From positions 26,677-90,676 of the forward strand of contig NZ_BBJO01000006.1 of NCBI RefSeq assembly GCF_000739575.1: a stretch of 64,000 nt of DNA, given 5' to 3'. This document shows positions 44,327 to 53,505 of the stretch, piece by piece. This DNA comes from Halobellus rufus (GTDB lineage: Archaea > Halobacteriota > Halobacteria > Halobacteriales > Haloferacaceae). The translations under genes were made by a program, and so were the position numbers. The first letter of the stretch is position 1. Each line of letters begins with the position of its first letter. The notes beneath the pieces were generated by a model. It did no database searches. It was not told the origin of the DNA and saw only the letters and a list, made by a program, of their open reading frames with translations.

Positions 44327-45133
44327 ATGAGCACAGATGACACAGTAGAAGAAGCAGTCGAGGTACTCCAGCAACTCGGCCTGAAGGAGTACGAGGCACA
44401 GTGTTTCGTCGGGTTGTCACGCCTCTCGACCGGAACGGCGAAGCAACTCAGCGAGATCACTGACGTTCCCCGAACACGGGTTTACGACGCCGTCCGGTTG
44501 TTGGAGGCACAGGGACTCGTCGAGGTCCAGCATTCCAGTCCACAGCAGTATCGGGCGGTTCCCCTCGACGAGGCTACTGAAACCCTCCGCGACCAGTACG
44601 AGGCGCGCGTCGACCGCCTCGCGAAGGCTCTCGAACAGGCCGACCAAGTGGAACCGGCCGACGAAGACTCGGTCCAAGAGGTCTGGTCGATGTCGGGGAC
44701 GGATGCGATTGCGAACCGTTCGAACCAGCTGATCAGCGATGCTACCGAGGAGGTCGTATTGGTGCTCGGTGACGAATCGCTGCTGACAGCGGAGTTGATC
44801 GACAGTCTGAACGAACTCGAATCGGGGATCGAGTTGTTGATCGGTGCCGTGGACGAATCGCTCGAGGCGCGAATCCACGATGCCGTCCCGAACGCCACGA
44901 CGTTCCTCTCGGGGCTGGATTGGCTGCGCAACGAAGCGGGGACCGACGAGAACCTCGCGATCGGACGACTCCTACTCGTGGACCGGTCGACCATCCTCGT
45001 CAGTACGATCGTTCCAACCACACGCGAGGAACAGGCGATTTTCGGCGGTGGGTTCCGAAACGGCCTCATCGTCATCTCGCGTCGGTTGCTGGCGCAGGGA
45101 TTGCTTCCGCAACGCGATCCACACCCGGAATAG
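44327..45133 (+). CDS. TrmB-family transcriptional regulator, 268 aa
   Basis: Paralogue of 43138-43938: LQQLGLKEYEAQCFVGLSRLSTGTAKQLSEITDVPRTRVYDAVRLLEAQGLVEVQHSS. The C-terminal half carries VVLVLGDESLLTAELIDSL and GRLLLVDRSTILVSTIVPT. The start at 44327 (MSTDDT) parallels the paralogue. It is divergent from it, so one may control the other. No obvious target gene is next to it. Confidence 0.9.
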   Translation: MSTDDTVEEAVEVLQQLGLKEYEAQCFVGLSRLSTGTAKQLSEITDVPRTRVYDAVRLLEAQGLVEVQHSSPQQYRAVPLDEATETLRDQYEARVDRLAKALEQADQVEPADEDSVQEVWSMSGTDAIANRSNQLISDATEEVVLVLGDESLLTAELIDSLNELESGIELLIGAVDESLEARIHDAVPNATTFLSGLDWLRNEAGTDENLAIGRLLLVDRSTILVSTIVPTTREEQAIFGGGFRNGLIVISRRLLAQGLLPQRDPHPE

Positions 45134-45238
45134 CCGCGACCGCGCCGGGTTCGGACTCTCCCTATTGCAGTCGGCCTCCGTCGGGTCCCGCGGCTCGGGT
45201 AGGACAGACGAGTCAGGTGGCAGAACCACCGACGACGA

Positions 45239-45568
45239 TTACGACCAATCGTCGGGCAACTGATCCGTATTCTGATCCAGTAGTTCGAGGAGGGGAGATA
45301 TCTCGTCGAACCGGGGACCCGGAGTCACGGCGTGGTTATCTCGGGTAACGTTGACGAAGCCGTACTCGTCGAGTTTCGGAAGGTGGACGTGGTGTATCGA
45401 CACTCGGGCGGAGGACCGATCGGTCCCTTCCACTAGCTGATCGATACCGACCGGTAGGTCGCCCTCCGTATCCGCGTGGAGCAGTGCAAGGAGTATCCGC
45501 CGTCGGTCGATATGGCCCAGGGCATCGAGGTGGGAATCAAACGAAACCGAAGTGACTTCCTTGCTCAT
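45239..45568 (-). CDS. HTH protein (DUF7344-like), 109 aa
   Basis: Winged-helix-like: LGHIDRRRILLALLHADTEG, a long helix and HHVHLPKLDEYGFVNVTRDN, the recognisable DUF7344 pattern (an ArsR-like single domain). The ATG at 45568 (MSKEVTS) is chosen over a GTG at 45580. It is convergent with the TrmB gene. Probably a small DNA-binding regulator. Confidence 0.75.
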   Translation of the reverse strand: MSKEVTSVSFDSHLDALGHIDRRRILLALLHADTEGDLPVGIDQLVEGTDRSSARVSIHHVHLPKLDEYGFVNVTRDNHAVTPGPRFDEISPLLELLDQNTDQLPDDWS

Positions 45569-45998
45569 TGGAGGTAACACGTCGCCACACTTCCTGAATC
45601 CTGCACATATTCACACACATCTTTTTTTTTTGATTATCTGAATGACACCAGTCCGACGTGGCTCGCAACTTGTGCAGTGCATCCGACGTGGATCCGACTG
45701 AACGCATCCTTGCGCAGACCCGTCACCGTCCATCGGTGAATTTCATATCGTGGTAACAAGTTTATCAGAAATCCGTCTGTCTGTTCGACGAGCGTGCCTC
45801 TACACGGTCCGCGAGCATTTACATACGAACACGCGGCCACGCATCCCGTGCGTTGATCCCCGACGCAGGGCGACCCGCGGTTGCGTAGCACAGCGCTCTG
45901 CGAATCCACGGGTGCTACCTGTTCGCCACTACTGCCCCCGATCGACTGACCGCTCGTCGGTTCCGACAGCTCTCGGCGCGTTTGCGGTCCCTCGGCCC
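45569..45998. other. 430-bp region with no supported gene
   Basis: An AT-rich stretch at 45605-45650 with a T-run (TTTTTTTTTT near 45623-45632) lies just upstream of the HTH gene, probably its promoter region. An open frame of 91 codons at 45634-45909 (minus) has no conserved features. The right part (45650-45998) is moderately GC-rich and shows nothing I recognise. Confidence 0.45.
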
Positions 45999-46448
45999 CT
46001 ACGACGAGTCTGGATCGAGCGTCTCCGCCCGTTCGAGCGCCTCGCGGGCGTTCTCGACGGCCGCCTCCTTCGTCGCCGGGTACGCCTCGACCTTCGCTCG
46101 GAGCGTGATACCGTCGCCGCGGCGGACCTCGTCGCGGAACGCCGCCTGCTTGTCCAACCGCAGGAATAGTTCGGTGTTGTCGGTGACGCGGTCGTCGAGT
46201 TCGTCCAGCAGCGCGTCGAACTCCGGCAGCTCGGTCAGCCGCGCGAGCACGTGTCGGACGTCCTCGGCGTTCTCGACGCGGGCGGAGAGGACGACGATCC
46301 GATCGCCGTGGTGACCTTTGCTCTCGGCGCGAGTGACCTCGAACTCCTCGGGGAGGAACGTCCGCAACGCGGCCTCGACCCGCTTTTCGTCCTCGGTCTC
46401 GTAACAGAAGGTCCGCAGATCGACGTAATGGAAGGGAATCCGGGGCAT
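45999..46448 (-). CDS. RNA-binding protein, predicted exosome-associated (COG1325 type), 149 aa
   Basis: MPRIPFHYVDLRTFCYETED opens the domain, followed by GHHGDRIVVLSARVENAEDVRHVL and ELFLRLDKQAAFRDEVRRGDGITLRAKVEAYP. This matches the archaeal RNA-binding family described as predicted exosome subunit. Normal length. It is followed at a 35-nt gap by a small SH3-like gene on the same strand, upstream. Confidence 0.85.
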   Translation of the reverse strand: MPRIPFHYVDLRTFCYETEDEKRVEAALRTFLPEEFEVTRAESKGHHGDRIVVLSARVENAEDVRHVLARLTELPEFDALLDELDDRVTDNTELFLRLDKQAAFRDEVRRGDGITLRAKVEAYPATKEAAVENAREALERAETLDPDSS

Positions 46449-46483
46449 TGCCGTGGCTTCGCGCCGGGGCGGGAAAAGTTCGA

Positions 46484-46675
46484 TTACTCGTCGTCGCCGT
46501 CGGCGGCTTCGAGCTGATCGGCCGAGATGCCGACCTCCTGGCCGTCCTCGAAGCTCACGGTGTACGTCGCGTCACCGAACATCGTCTCGACGACCTGCGT
46601 GACCGTCCCGGTCTGACCGTCGAACTCGCTGTGCTTGTCGTGCAGTACTACGCTGTCGTCCTCTTCGAACTCCAT
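46484..46675 (-). CDS. Small KOW/SH3-like protein, 63 aa
   Basis: MEFEEDDSVVLHDKHSEFDGQTGTV has a KOW-like loop and beta-barrel pattern, continuing VSFEDGQEVGISADQLEAAD. Such DUF1918-type or KOW-like proteins are small and haloarchaea-typical. It lies upstream of and co-directional with the RNA-binding gene (35-nt gap). Function unknown, maybe RNA-related. Confidence 0.75.
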   Translation of the reverse strand: MEFEEDDSVVLHDKHSEFDGQTGTVTQVVETMFGDATYTVSFEDGQEVGISADQLEAADGDDE

Positions 46676-46833
46676 ACCTGAGAGGGACGCGCGGCGGTGA
46701 AAAGTCGACTGGTTCGGCGCGAACGCGCGCGGCGGTGAGGCGGTCGGTCTCTCGGAGTCGGATGGCTACGCCGACGCCGTGTGCGTTGCCCCGAGACGGT
46801 ACGGTAATATGTCGCCGAACCTTGGTGGGAGGT

Positions 46834-47508
46834 ATGCGATCGACACGACGGTCTTATCTCGCCGCGCTCGGCGGAACGGCTGCGCTCGGATCCTTGGCCG
46901 GTTGCTTCAGTGCACTGGAGGGCGGCGGAGGCAACGGGCTCCCCGAGGGCTGCGACGTCGGGACGCTCGACTCGGTGTCGTCGCTCCCGCGTCCGGCGCT
47001 CGGCCCCGAAGACGCCCCCGTCACCGTCGACGTGTTCGAGGACTTCGCGTGCCCGCACTGCGGGACGTTCACGACCGAGGTCTACCCGCAGATCAAATCG
47101 AACTACGTCGACGCGGGCGACGTCCGATACCGCTTCTTCGACTTCCCGATTCCGGTCGACGAGACGTGGTCGTGGGCGGCCGCCTCCGCCGCTCGCGCGG
47201 TGCAAGACGAGAGCGACGCGGAGACGTTCTTCGCGTTCACCGAGGGCGTCTACGAGAACCAGGACAGCCTCGGCGAGGACGGCTACCAGATCGTCCACGA
47301 CGTCGCGGACGAACTCGGCGTCGACGGCTGTACCGTCGCCGCCGCAGCAGAACAAGAGCCGTACCGGGACGTGGTCGAATCCGACAAACAGACCGGCTCC
47401 GAGAGGGGCGTCCCCGGAACGCCCGCCGTCTACGTCGACGGCGACCTCCTCGACAGCTACCGGTGGGACACCGTCAGCAGCGAGATCGACGCCGCCTTGG
47501 ACGGGTAA
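46834..47508 (+). CDS. DsbA-like thiol oxidoreductase lipoprotein, 224 aa
   Basis: Tat-type signal MRSTRRSYLAALGGTAALGSLAGC with a lipobox Cys24, then a thioredoxin-fold DsbA domain with EDFACPHCGTF (CPHC, Cys73 and Cys76) and cis-Pro GVPGTPAVYV. It should act outside the cytoplasmic membrane, oxidising or isomerising disulfides. The start at 46834 has GGGAGG just before it. It is convergent with the Dyp-like peroxidase, 44 nt away. Confidence 0.9.
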   Translation: MRSTRRSYLAALGGTAALGSLAGCFSALEGGGGNGLPEGCDVGTLDSVSSLPRPALGPEDAPVTVDVFEDFACPHCGTFTTEVYPQIKSNYVDAGDVRYRFFDFPIPVDETWSWAAASAARAVQDESDAETFFAFTEGVYENQDSLGEDGYQIVHDVADELGVDGCTVAAAAEQEPYRDVVESDKQTGSERGVPGTPAVYVDGDLLDSYRWDTVSSEIDAALDG

Positions 47509-47552
47509 GCCCGCCCGGGCAATCACCGCAGGGCCGATCACTGCCGTGGGCG

Positions 47553-48854
47553 CTACAGCCCGGGCGTCTCGCCGGTCGGCGTCGGGAGCGCTCGGAGCGC
47601 CCGCGGGGGCACGAGGAAGTTGCCGCGGCGTTTGACGAAGATATATTCTAAGATGCCGTTGTTCACGCGCTGACGGATCGTCGGTTCGTCCGTCAGGTCC
47701 GTCCCGTTCATCGCCTCCCGTACCTCCTCGAACGTCGTGATCCCCCGTTGGAGGCTCGGGAAGTGCAGTCCGGCCTCGCCGTCGTCGGTCGACTCGAAGT
47801 GGCGTCGGAGCGTCCGCACCGTGCCGTCCGCCTCGCGGTTCGCCCGGGCCGCCTTCTGGGCGTGGCCGACGCGACCGAACCGGCGGGCGTGCGCGTCGAT
47901 CCCGTCGACGATCTCCGGCGTGACCCCGCTGTCGTCGCCGAGGTTCTCGCCGACGCCCTCGACCAGCCCCTCGTCGGCGTGGACGGGGGAGAACATCTCC
48001 GCGACTCGGTCCTCGAAGGACTGCTCGCCGTACCAGTCGTCCAGCCGCATCCGGAGGTTCGAGACGTGCTTCGTGGTGCCGCCGGCGAACGGTCCCGTCG
48101 AGAGCGTGACGTGGTCCTCCGTGGCCTGGTTCTGTCGGAATCCGGCGATGAACCCCATAAACAGCGGCGACGCCTCGGGGACCGGGTTCGACTCGGGAAT
48201 CCCGTCGAGGCCGTCCTGGCGCTCGGCGGGCATCCCCGCACCGACGAACCCGCTCCGGCGGTCCGCGACCTCGAAGACGTCCGTCAGCGACGCGTCCATC
48301 GCCCTGCCGTTCGCCGTCGACTCGTTGCCTCGCAGCGCCTCCTCCGCGGCCAGCACGACGTCCGCGCGGTCCGAGGCCAGGTGGACGAGCGCGTCCTGTC
48401 GGTCGAACGCCGGCGACTCGAACGGCGAGAGCGCCCGCGGTTCGGGGAGGTCGACCGACGCCGGGAGGTCGCCGTCGAACCGGTCGAAGTACCGCGGCGA
48501 GTAGGCGATCGAGTGCAACAGCCCCTCGCTGGACCGCTCGTACGCCCGATCGAGGGTCCGCAGCGCGGATTCGACGGTCTCGCGGTCCTCTGCGGACGGT
48601 GACCCGCCGTCCGGGAGCGTGAGGTACAGGAGGACTTGGTGTCGGGGCAGCAGCGTGTTCCCGTGGTCGTCGGTACGGACCCGCCCGTTCCACGCGTGCT
48701 GTCGCGCCGGCAGCGACGAGAGATCCTCGGGACCGGCGGGGACGGGTTCGTCGCCGGTCTCTTCGAGACACGCAGACAGCGCCGCGGCACCGCCGACCGC
48801 CACCGCGCCCTTCAGCACGTCGCGCCGCGTCCGATCGCCACCCCAGTCGGCCAT
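47553..48854 (-). CDS. Dyp-type peroxidase-like Tat protein, 433 aa
   Basis: Tat signal RRDVLKGAVAVGGAAALSAC with lipobox-like LSAC. The core shows LLPRHQVLLYLTLPD, MGFIAGFRQNQ and GGTTKHVSNLRMRLDDWYGE, comparable to the GFKDG and GGSYLVVRRIRMDLE-like regions of dye-decolorising peroxidases, and GRVGHAQKAAR where the proximal His (HIRRANP-like) is expected. The match is partial, so heme binding is not certain. The start at 48854 (MADWGG) is chosen; the extension upstream is not protein-like. Confidence 0.7.
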   Translation of the reverse strand: MADWGGDRTRRDVLKGAVAVGGAAALSACLEETGDEPVPAGPEDLSSLPARQHAWNGRVRTDDHGNTLLPRHQVLLYLTLPDGGSPSAEDRETVESALRTLDRAYERSSEGLLHSIAYSPRYFDRFDGDLPASVDLPEPRALSPFESPAFDRQDALVHLASDRADVVLAAEEALRGNESTANGRAMDASLTDVFEVADRRSGFVGAGMPAERQDGLDGIPESNPVPEASPLFMGFIAGFRQNQATEDHVTLSTGPFAGGTTKHVSNLRMRLDDWYGEQSFEDRVAEMFSPVHADEGLVEGVGENLGDDSGVTPEIVDGIDAHARRFGRVGHAQKAARANREADGTVRTLRRHFESTDDGEAGLHFPSLQRGITTFEEVREAMNGTDLTDEPTIRQRVNNGILEYIFVKRRGNFLVPPRALRALPTPTGETPGL

Positions 48855-48941
48855 ATCTCCCGTTGGCGGCGGACGGCTAAGTGGATTCGGATGCCGCGCG
48901 GAAACGACGCGGATATTTGTCCGGAGGGCCAATCCGCCGCC

Positions 48942-50141
48942 GTGACCCGCCGCAGCACTCGAATCCGGCTCGCCCTCGGAGTCTGGGGAGTGCTCGTCTC
49001 GCAGGTCTTTCTGTACCCCGGCGTCGAGGACATCGTCGTCGCGCTCGGCGGCGACGGCACCATCCGCGCGGGGATGTGGTTCCTCGTCGCCGAGTTCGCC
49101 GCCTTCGTCACCTTCGCGAGCGTGTGGGGGGCCGCCAGCGACGCCCTCGGGCGGCGGCTGCCGCTCGCGGCGGTCGGAGCGCTCGGCGGCGCGGCCGGCT
49201 ATCTCGTCCTCGCGGCGGCCCCGACGTTCGAGTTCCCGTTCGCGGCCGTGCTCGCCGTCCGAGTCGTCGGGGGCGCGGCCACGATCGGCGCGTTCTCGCT
49301 GTCGATCACCGCGCTCGCGGACCTCGCCGGCGGCAACGGGCAGAACATGGGCGCGGCCGGCATCGCGATCGGGCTCGGCGCGGCGCTCGGATCGGTCATC
49401 GGCGGCCGTCTCGCGGACGCCGACCCGCTGTACCCGCTTTTTGCCGCGGCCCTGACGCTCGCCGCGGTCGCCGCGCTGTTTCTGACCGTCTCCGAAGAGC
49501 TTCCGGAGGGGGACCGACTCGGCGTCGGCGACGTGCTCTCCCGACTCCGACAGCGGCCCGCGCTCGCGGTCCCGTACGCGTTCGGGTTCATCGACCGAAT
49601 GACTGCGGGCTTCTTCGCGCTCGTCGGCGTCTACTACTTCCGCGAGTCGTTCGGCCTCGACGCCGCCGGCGCGGGGCTCGCGCTCGCGGCTTTCTTCGTT
49701 CCGTTCGCCCTGCTTCAGTACCCCGCGGGCGTGCTCTCGGACCGGATCGGTCGAGCGGTTCCCGTCGTCGTCGGCTCCGTCTGTTACGGGCTCGGAATCG
49801 TCGCGGTCGGCGTCGCGCCGACCCTCTGGGTCGCCATCGGCGCGATGATCGCCGTCGGCGCGCTCGGTGCGCTGGTCTCGCCCGCGACGATGGCGCTCGT
49901 CACCGACGTCGCGACCGTCGAGACCCGCGGCGCGGCCCTCGGGGGGTTCAACGTGTTCGGCAGCCTCGGCTTCCTCGCCGGCTTCCTCCTCGGCGGGACG
50001 ACCACGGCCAGCGCGGGCTTTCTCTCGGCGTTTCTGGTCGTCGGGCTCGCGGAGGTCGCCATCGCCGTCGTCGCCGCGCGGGCGGTCTGGCGGATCTCGG
50101 CGTCGGACTACTCGTGGCCCGAGACGCGAACGGGTTCGTAA
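48942..50141 (+). CDS. MFS transporter, 399 aa, GTG start
   Basis: Twelve-span permease: RLALGVWGVLVSQVFLYPGVEDI as span 1, GAASDALGRRLPLAAVGALGG as the family loop, and a central loop EELPEGDRLGVGDVLSRLRQ. The GTG at 48942 (VTRRSTR) lies 24-31 nt after GATATTTG and would be leaderless; an ATG at 48891 is the alternative. Its 3' end overlaps the convergent aldo/keto reductase by 34 bp. Substrate unknown. Confidence 0.82.
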   Translation: MTRRSTRIRLALGVWGVLVSQVFLYPGVEDIVVALGGDGTIRAGMWFLVAEFAAFVTFASVWGAASDALGRRLPLAAVGALGGAAGYLVLAAAPTFEFPFAAVLAVRVVGGAATIGAFSLSITALADLAGGNGQNMGAAGIAIGLGAALGSVIGGRLADADPLYPLFAAALTLAAVAALFLTVSEELPEGDRLGVGDVLSRLRQRPALAVPYAFGFIDRMTAGFFALVGVYYFRESFGLDAAGAGLALAAFFVPFALLQYPAGVLSDRIGRAVPVVVGSVCYGLGIVAVGVAPTLWVAIGAMIAVGALGALVSPATMALVTDVATVETRGAALGGFNVFGSLGFLAGFLLGGTTTASAGFLSAFLVVGLAEVAIAVVAARAVWRISASDYSWPETRTGS

Positions 50142-51085
50142 GGCTCCTCGAGGTATTCGACGTCCGAGTCCGAGAGGTCGATCGAGAGCGCCTCGACGGC
50201 GGCTTCGAGGTGCTCGACGCTCGTGGTGCCGACGATCGGCGCGTCGACGCGGTCATCCGCGAACAGCCACGCGAGGCCGATCTGCGCCATCTCGACGCCC
50301 TTCTCCTCGGCGAGTTCCCGCACCCGCTCGTTGATCTCGCGGCCCCCGCCTTCGAGGTAGGGATGTTGGTGAGCGTAGTCGTCCGTCTCCCCGCGGGTCG
50401 TCGAGCGGGACTCCTCGTGCGGGCGCGTCAGCCACCCGCGGGCCAGCGGCGACCACGGGATCACGCCGACGCCCTGTTTCTCACACAGCGGGAGCATCTC
50501 GCGCTCCTCCTCGCGGTACAGCAGGTTGTAGTGGTTCTGCATCGTCGAGAACGGCGTCAGCCCGAGGCGCTCGGCGGTGTGCTGGGCCTCGGCGAACTGG
50601 TGGGCCCACATCGACGACGCGCCGAGGTATCTGGCCTTCCCGCGCCGGACGGCGTCGTCGAGCGTCCGCATCGTCTGCTCGATGGGCGTGTCGTAGTCCC
50701 AGCGGTGGATCTGGAGGAGGTCCAGCGTGTCCAGCCCGAGTCGGTCCAGCGAGTTGTCGAGTTCCTGTTCGATCGCCTTCCGCGAGAGGCCGCCGGAGTT
50801 GGGGTCGTCCTCGCGCGTCTGGAAGTACACCTTCGAGGCGACCACGTACTCCTCGGGATCGTACGCGGAGAGGGCGTCGCCGAGGACGCGCTCGGATTCG
50901 CCGTTCGAGTACATATTGGCGGTGTCGAAGAAGTTCACGCCGAGTTCGATGGCCCGATCGACGAGTTCTCTGCCCTCCTCCTCGTCGAGGACCCACTCGC
51001 GCCAGTCGCTGCTCCCGAAGCTCATACAGCCGAGACAGATCTTCGAGACCGTCATTCCCGTGTCGCCGAGCGTAGTGTACTCCAT
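50108..51085 (-). CDS. Aldo/keto reductase, 325 aa
   Basis: NADPH-dependent TIM-barrel reductase with MEYTTLGDTGMTVSKICLGCMSFG, the catalytic Asp/Tyr region FFDTANMYSNGESERVLG, the Lys in YVVASKVYF and the His in LLQIHRWD. The C-terminal NADP-binding end is IVGTTSVEHLEAAVEAL. The ATG at 51085 is chosen over 51112. Probably acts on xenobiotic or sugar aldehydes; substrate unknown. It overlaps the convergent MFS gene by 34 bp. Confidence 0.93.
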   Translation of the reverse strand: MEYTTLGDTGMTVSKICLGCMSFGSSDWREWVLDEEEGRELVDRAIELGVNFFDTANMYSNGESERVLGDALSAYDPEEYVVASKVYFQTREDDPNSGGLSRKAIEQELDNSLDRLGLDTLDLLQIHRWDYDTPIEQTMRTLDDAVRRGKARYLGASSMWAHQFAEAQHTAERLGLTPFSTMQNHYNLLYREEEREMLPLCEKQGVGVIPWSPLARGWLTRPHEESRSTTRGETDDYAHQHPYLEGGGREINERVRELAEEKGVEMAQIGLAWLFADDRVDAPIVGTTSVEHLEAAVEALSIDLSDSDVEYLEEPYEPVRVSGHE

Positions 51086-51256
51086 AGCGTACGCCACACG
51101 CGCCTCCGTCAAAAAGCTACCAGCAGCGGCGATTCAACGTGCGACCGTGACGACCGCCGCCGCGCCGTGAAGGTGCCAGTCGCTTGGCTCCGAAGGTGAA
51201 ACTATTACGGTGGCCGTCGTATCGGCGCAGTGAGAGGTCCCCTCTCGTGAAAGAGT

Positions 51257-52537
51257 ATGTCAGGACACGAACGCGGACGGGTCACCGTCCAACGAAGACG
51301 ACTCCTCGTCCTCCTCATCGTATCACTCGTCGTGTTCGGCGGGATGCCGACGGTCGCTGCCGCCCAGCAGTTCGGCCCGAACGGCTCGGACGGCGCGGTC
51401 GGCGGCGTCGTCCGAATCGACGCCGACGAAACGTACCAGGGCGATCTCGACGCGGCAGCGGGCAGCGTCGTGATCGCGGGCACCGTCGACGGCGACGTGT
51501 CGGCGGCCGCGGGATCGGTCATCGTCACCGAGTCCGGCCAGGTGACGGGGTCGCTCGACGCCGCGGCGGGCAGCGTCGTGATCGAAGGCGCGGTCGACGG
51601 CGACGTCACCGTCGGGGCCGCGTCGCTCGAACTCCGCGAGGGCTCCCGCGTGGGCGGGTCGCTGGAGGCCGGCGCGGCGGACATCTTGATCGACGGCCGA
51701 ATCGACGGCGACGCCACCGTCGGAGCCGACGCGGTGGAGATCGGTGCGCCGGCCGAGATCGGCGGGTCACTGACGTACGACGCCGAGGAGTTCTCCCTCT
51801 CCGACGAGGCGACGGTCTCCGGGACGGTCGTCCGGGACGAGTCGCTCTCGGTCGCCGGCCCGGAGGTGTTCGGCGGCGGCGCGGAACTCCCGACGATCCC
51901 CCAGTGGGTCGGGACGCTGTACGGGAGCCTCGTGAATCTCCTTCTCGGCGCGATCCTGCTCGTGGCCGCGCCGCGGTTCGGCCGCGACGTCGTCGCGACC
52001 GGCCGATCGAGCGCGGCGCGGAGCGCAGGCATCGGCCTGCTCACGCTCGTCGGAACGCCGATCGCGCTCCTGTTGCTGCTCGTCACGATCGTCGGCATCC
52101 CGATCTCGTTGGCCGGCTTCGTCGCCTTCGGCCTCCTGCTGTGGGTCACGTCCGTCTACGGGACGATCGTCCTCGGCGCGTGGCTGCTCTCGCTCGCCGA
52201 CGCGGAGAACCGCTGGCTCGCGCTCCTGGTCGGCGTCGTCGCGGTGGCGGTGCTCGATTTCGTCCCGTTCGTCGGCGCGCTCGTCTCGCTACTCGTCCTG
52301 CTCGTGGGCCTGGGCGCGTTCGTCGCCGCCCTCCGCAGCCGGTCGGGTGGTGACGGGGAAGACGGCAGTTGGGACGGTGGCGAGGGAGACACGGGAGACA
52401 CCGACGCCGGCGAGGACAGGGACTCAGAGCGCGACGGCACCGGCGGCGATGCGTGGGGCGACCGAACGGGAAACGCCGGGAGCGACGGCTCGGAGGACTC
52501 TGGGATCGGCCCTAAATCCTCGGACGCGACCGCGTAG
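51257..52537 (+). CDS. Bactofilin-like polymer-forming membrane protein, 426 aa
   Basis: A signal-like N-terminus (LLVLLIVSLVVFGGMPTVAAAQ) leads into a solenoid of about seven short beta repeats (VVIAGTVDGDVSAAAGSVIV, VVIEGAVDGDVTVGAASLEL), the bactofilin right-handed beta-helix pattern. Then four C-terminal spans (SLVNLLLGAILLVAAPRF and on) and a disordered acidic tail follow. The solenoid would face outside. The ATG at 51257 is clear. Role likely cell-envelope structure. Confidence 0.82.
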   Translation: MSGHERGRVTVQRRRLLVLLIVSLVVFGGMPTVAAAQQFGPNGSDGAVGGVVRIDADETYQGDLDAAAGSVVIAGTVDGDVSAAAGSVIVTESGQVTGSLDAAAGSVVIEGAVDGDVTVGAASLELREGSRVGGSLEAGAADILIDGRIDGDATVGADAVEIGAPAEIGGSLTYDAEEFSLSDEATVSGTVVRDESLSVAGPEVFGGGAELPTIPQWVGTLYGSLVNLLLGAILLVAAPRFGRDVVATGRSSAARSAGIGLLTLVGTPIALLLLLVTIVGIPISLAGFVAFGLLLWVTSVYGTIVLGAWLLSLADAENRWLALLVGVVAVAVLDFVPFVGALVSLLVLLVGLGAFVAALRSRSGGDGEDGSWDGGEGDTGDTDAGEDRDSERDGTGGDAWGDRTGNAGSDGSEDSGIGPKSSDATA

Positions 52538-52684
52538 GCCATAGTGTGTCGGAGGCGAGATCGGCGGCGAGGTGTCGAAGGCGAGAGCGGCGACTAGGGA
52601 GGCACACCCGGGGCCGCATCCATCCTCGCTCACCGGCGGGCCGTCGTGCCGTACCTTCTTGACGTCGCCACCCCTTCGGCCGGT

Positions 52685-53491
52685 ATGTACGTCGCAGACC
52701 AGACCTGGCCGGAACTCGGAGAGTACGTCGCCGAGGAGTCGGTCGCGATCGTCCCGCTCGGATCGACCGAACAGCACGGCCCCCACCTGCCGCTCGCGAC
52801 CGACCACCTCATCGCCGAGGGGTTGGCCCGAGAGGCCGCCGAGCGGACGGGCTTTCTCTGTACCCCCACCGTCAACGTCGGCGTCAGCCCGCACCACCGG
52901 CAGTTCCACGGGACGATGTGGGTCGACCCGCCGCAGTTCCGCGACTACGTCGAGTCGATGACGCGCAACCTCGCGTACCACGGGATCGACCGCGTCGTCT
53001 ACGTCAACGCCCACGGGGGCAACGTCCAGCACCTGCGGGAGGTCGGCCGCCGCCTCCGCGACGACGGCACGATGTACGCGGTCGAGTGGATGTGGGACGA
53101 GTCGATTCCCGAGCTCGTCGAGGAGGTCTTCGAGCAGAACGGCCCCCACGGCGGCCCGAAGGAGACGGCGATGATCCAGCACCTCGCGCCCGAACTGGTC
53201 CGCGAGGATCGGCTCGAAGACGCGCGCGACGGCGGCCTAGTCGACATCGAAGCCGCGTCCGAGATCCTCCAGAAGCACGGGGCGCGGACCTTCTACGACG
53301 CCGTCGAGAACTCCGAGAACGGCGTCTTCGGCGATCAGACCGGCGCGACCGCCGAGATCGGCGAAGAGCTGTTCGAGGCGGCAACAGACCAACTCGTCCG
53401 GCTCCTGTCGTGGCTCGACGCGCAGCCGATCGAGGACCTGCTCGCTCCGGCGCACGTCGATCCCCAACCGGGGAGCGGCCGGTCGGCGTAG
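52685..53491 (+). CDS. Creatininase-family amidohydrolase, 268 aa
   Basis: Metal-binding motif VPLGSTEQHGPHLPLATDH (Glu29, His31, Asp40, His41), with VNAHGGNVQHLREV and the downstream EVFEQNGPHGGPKETAM. Archaeal members act as formylamide hydrolases in flavin/F420 synthesis (ArfB-type) or as creatininases; the role here is unsettled. The start at 52685 (MYVADQ) fits the usual length. Convergent with the HalX regulator, 14 nt apart. Confidence 0.88.
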   Translation: MYVADQTWPELGEYVAEESVAIVPLGSTEQHGPHLPLATDHLIAEGLAREAAERTGFLCTPTVNVGVSPHHRQFHGTMWVDPPQFRDYVESMTRNLAYHGIDRVVYVNAHGGNVQHLREVGRRLRDDGTMYAVEWMWDESIPELVEEVFEQNGPHGGPKETAMIQHLAPELVREDRLEDARDGGLVDIEAASEILQKHGARTFYDAVENSENGVFGDQTGATAEIGEELFEAATDQLVRLLSWLDAQPIEDLLAPAHVDPQPGSGRSA

Positions 53492-53505
53492 GTAGCTCGT
53501 GACGC

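Noticed and set aside
45634..45909. 91-codon minus-strand open frame between the HTH gene and the RNA-binding gene
   Set aside because: No motif and atypical residue composition for a haloarchaeal protein.
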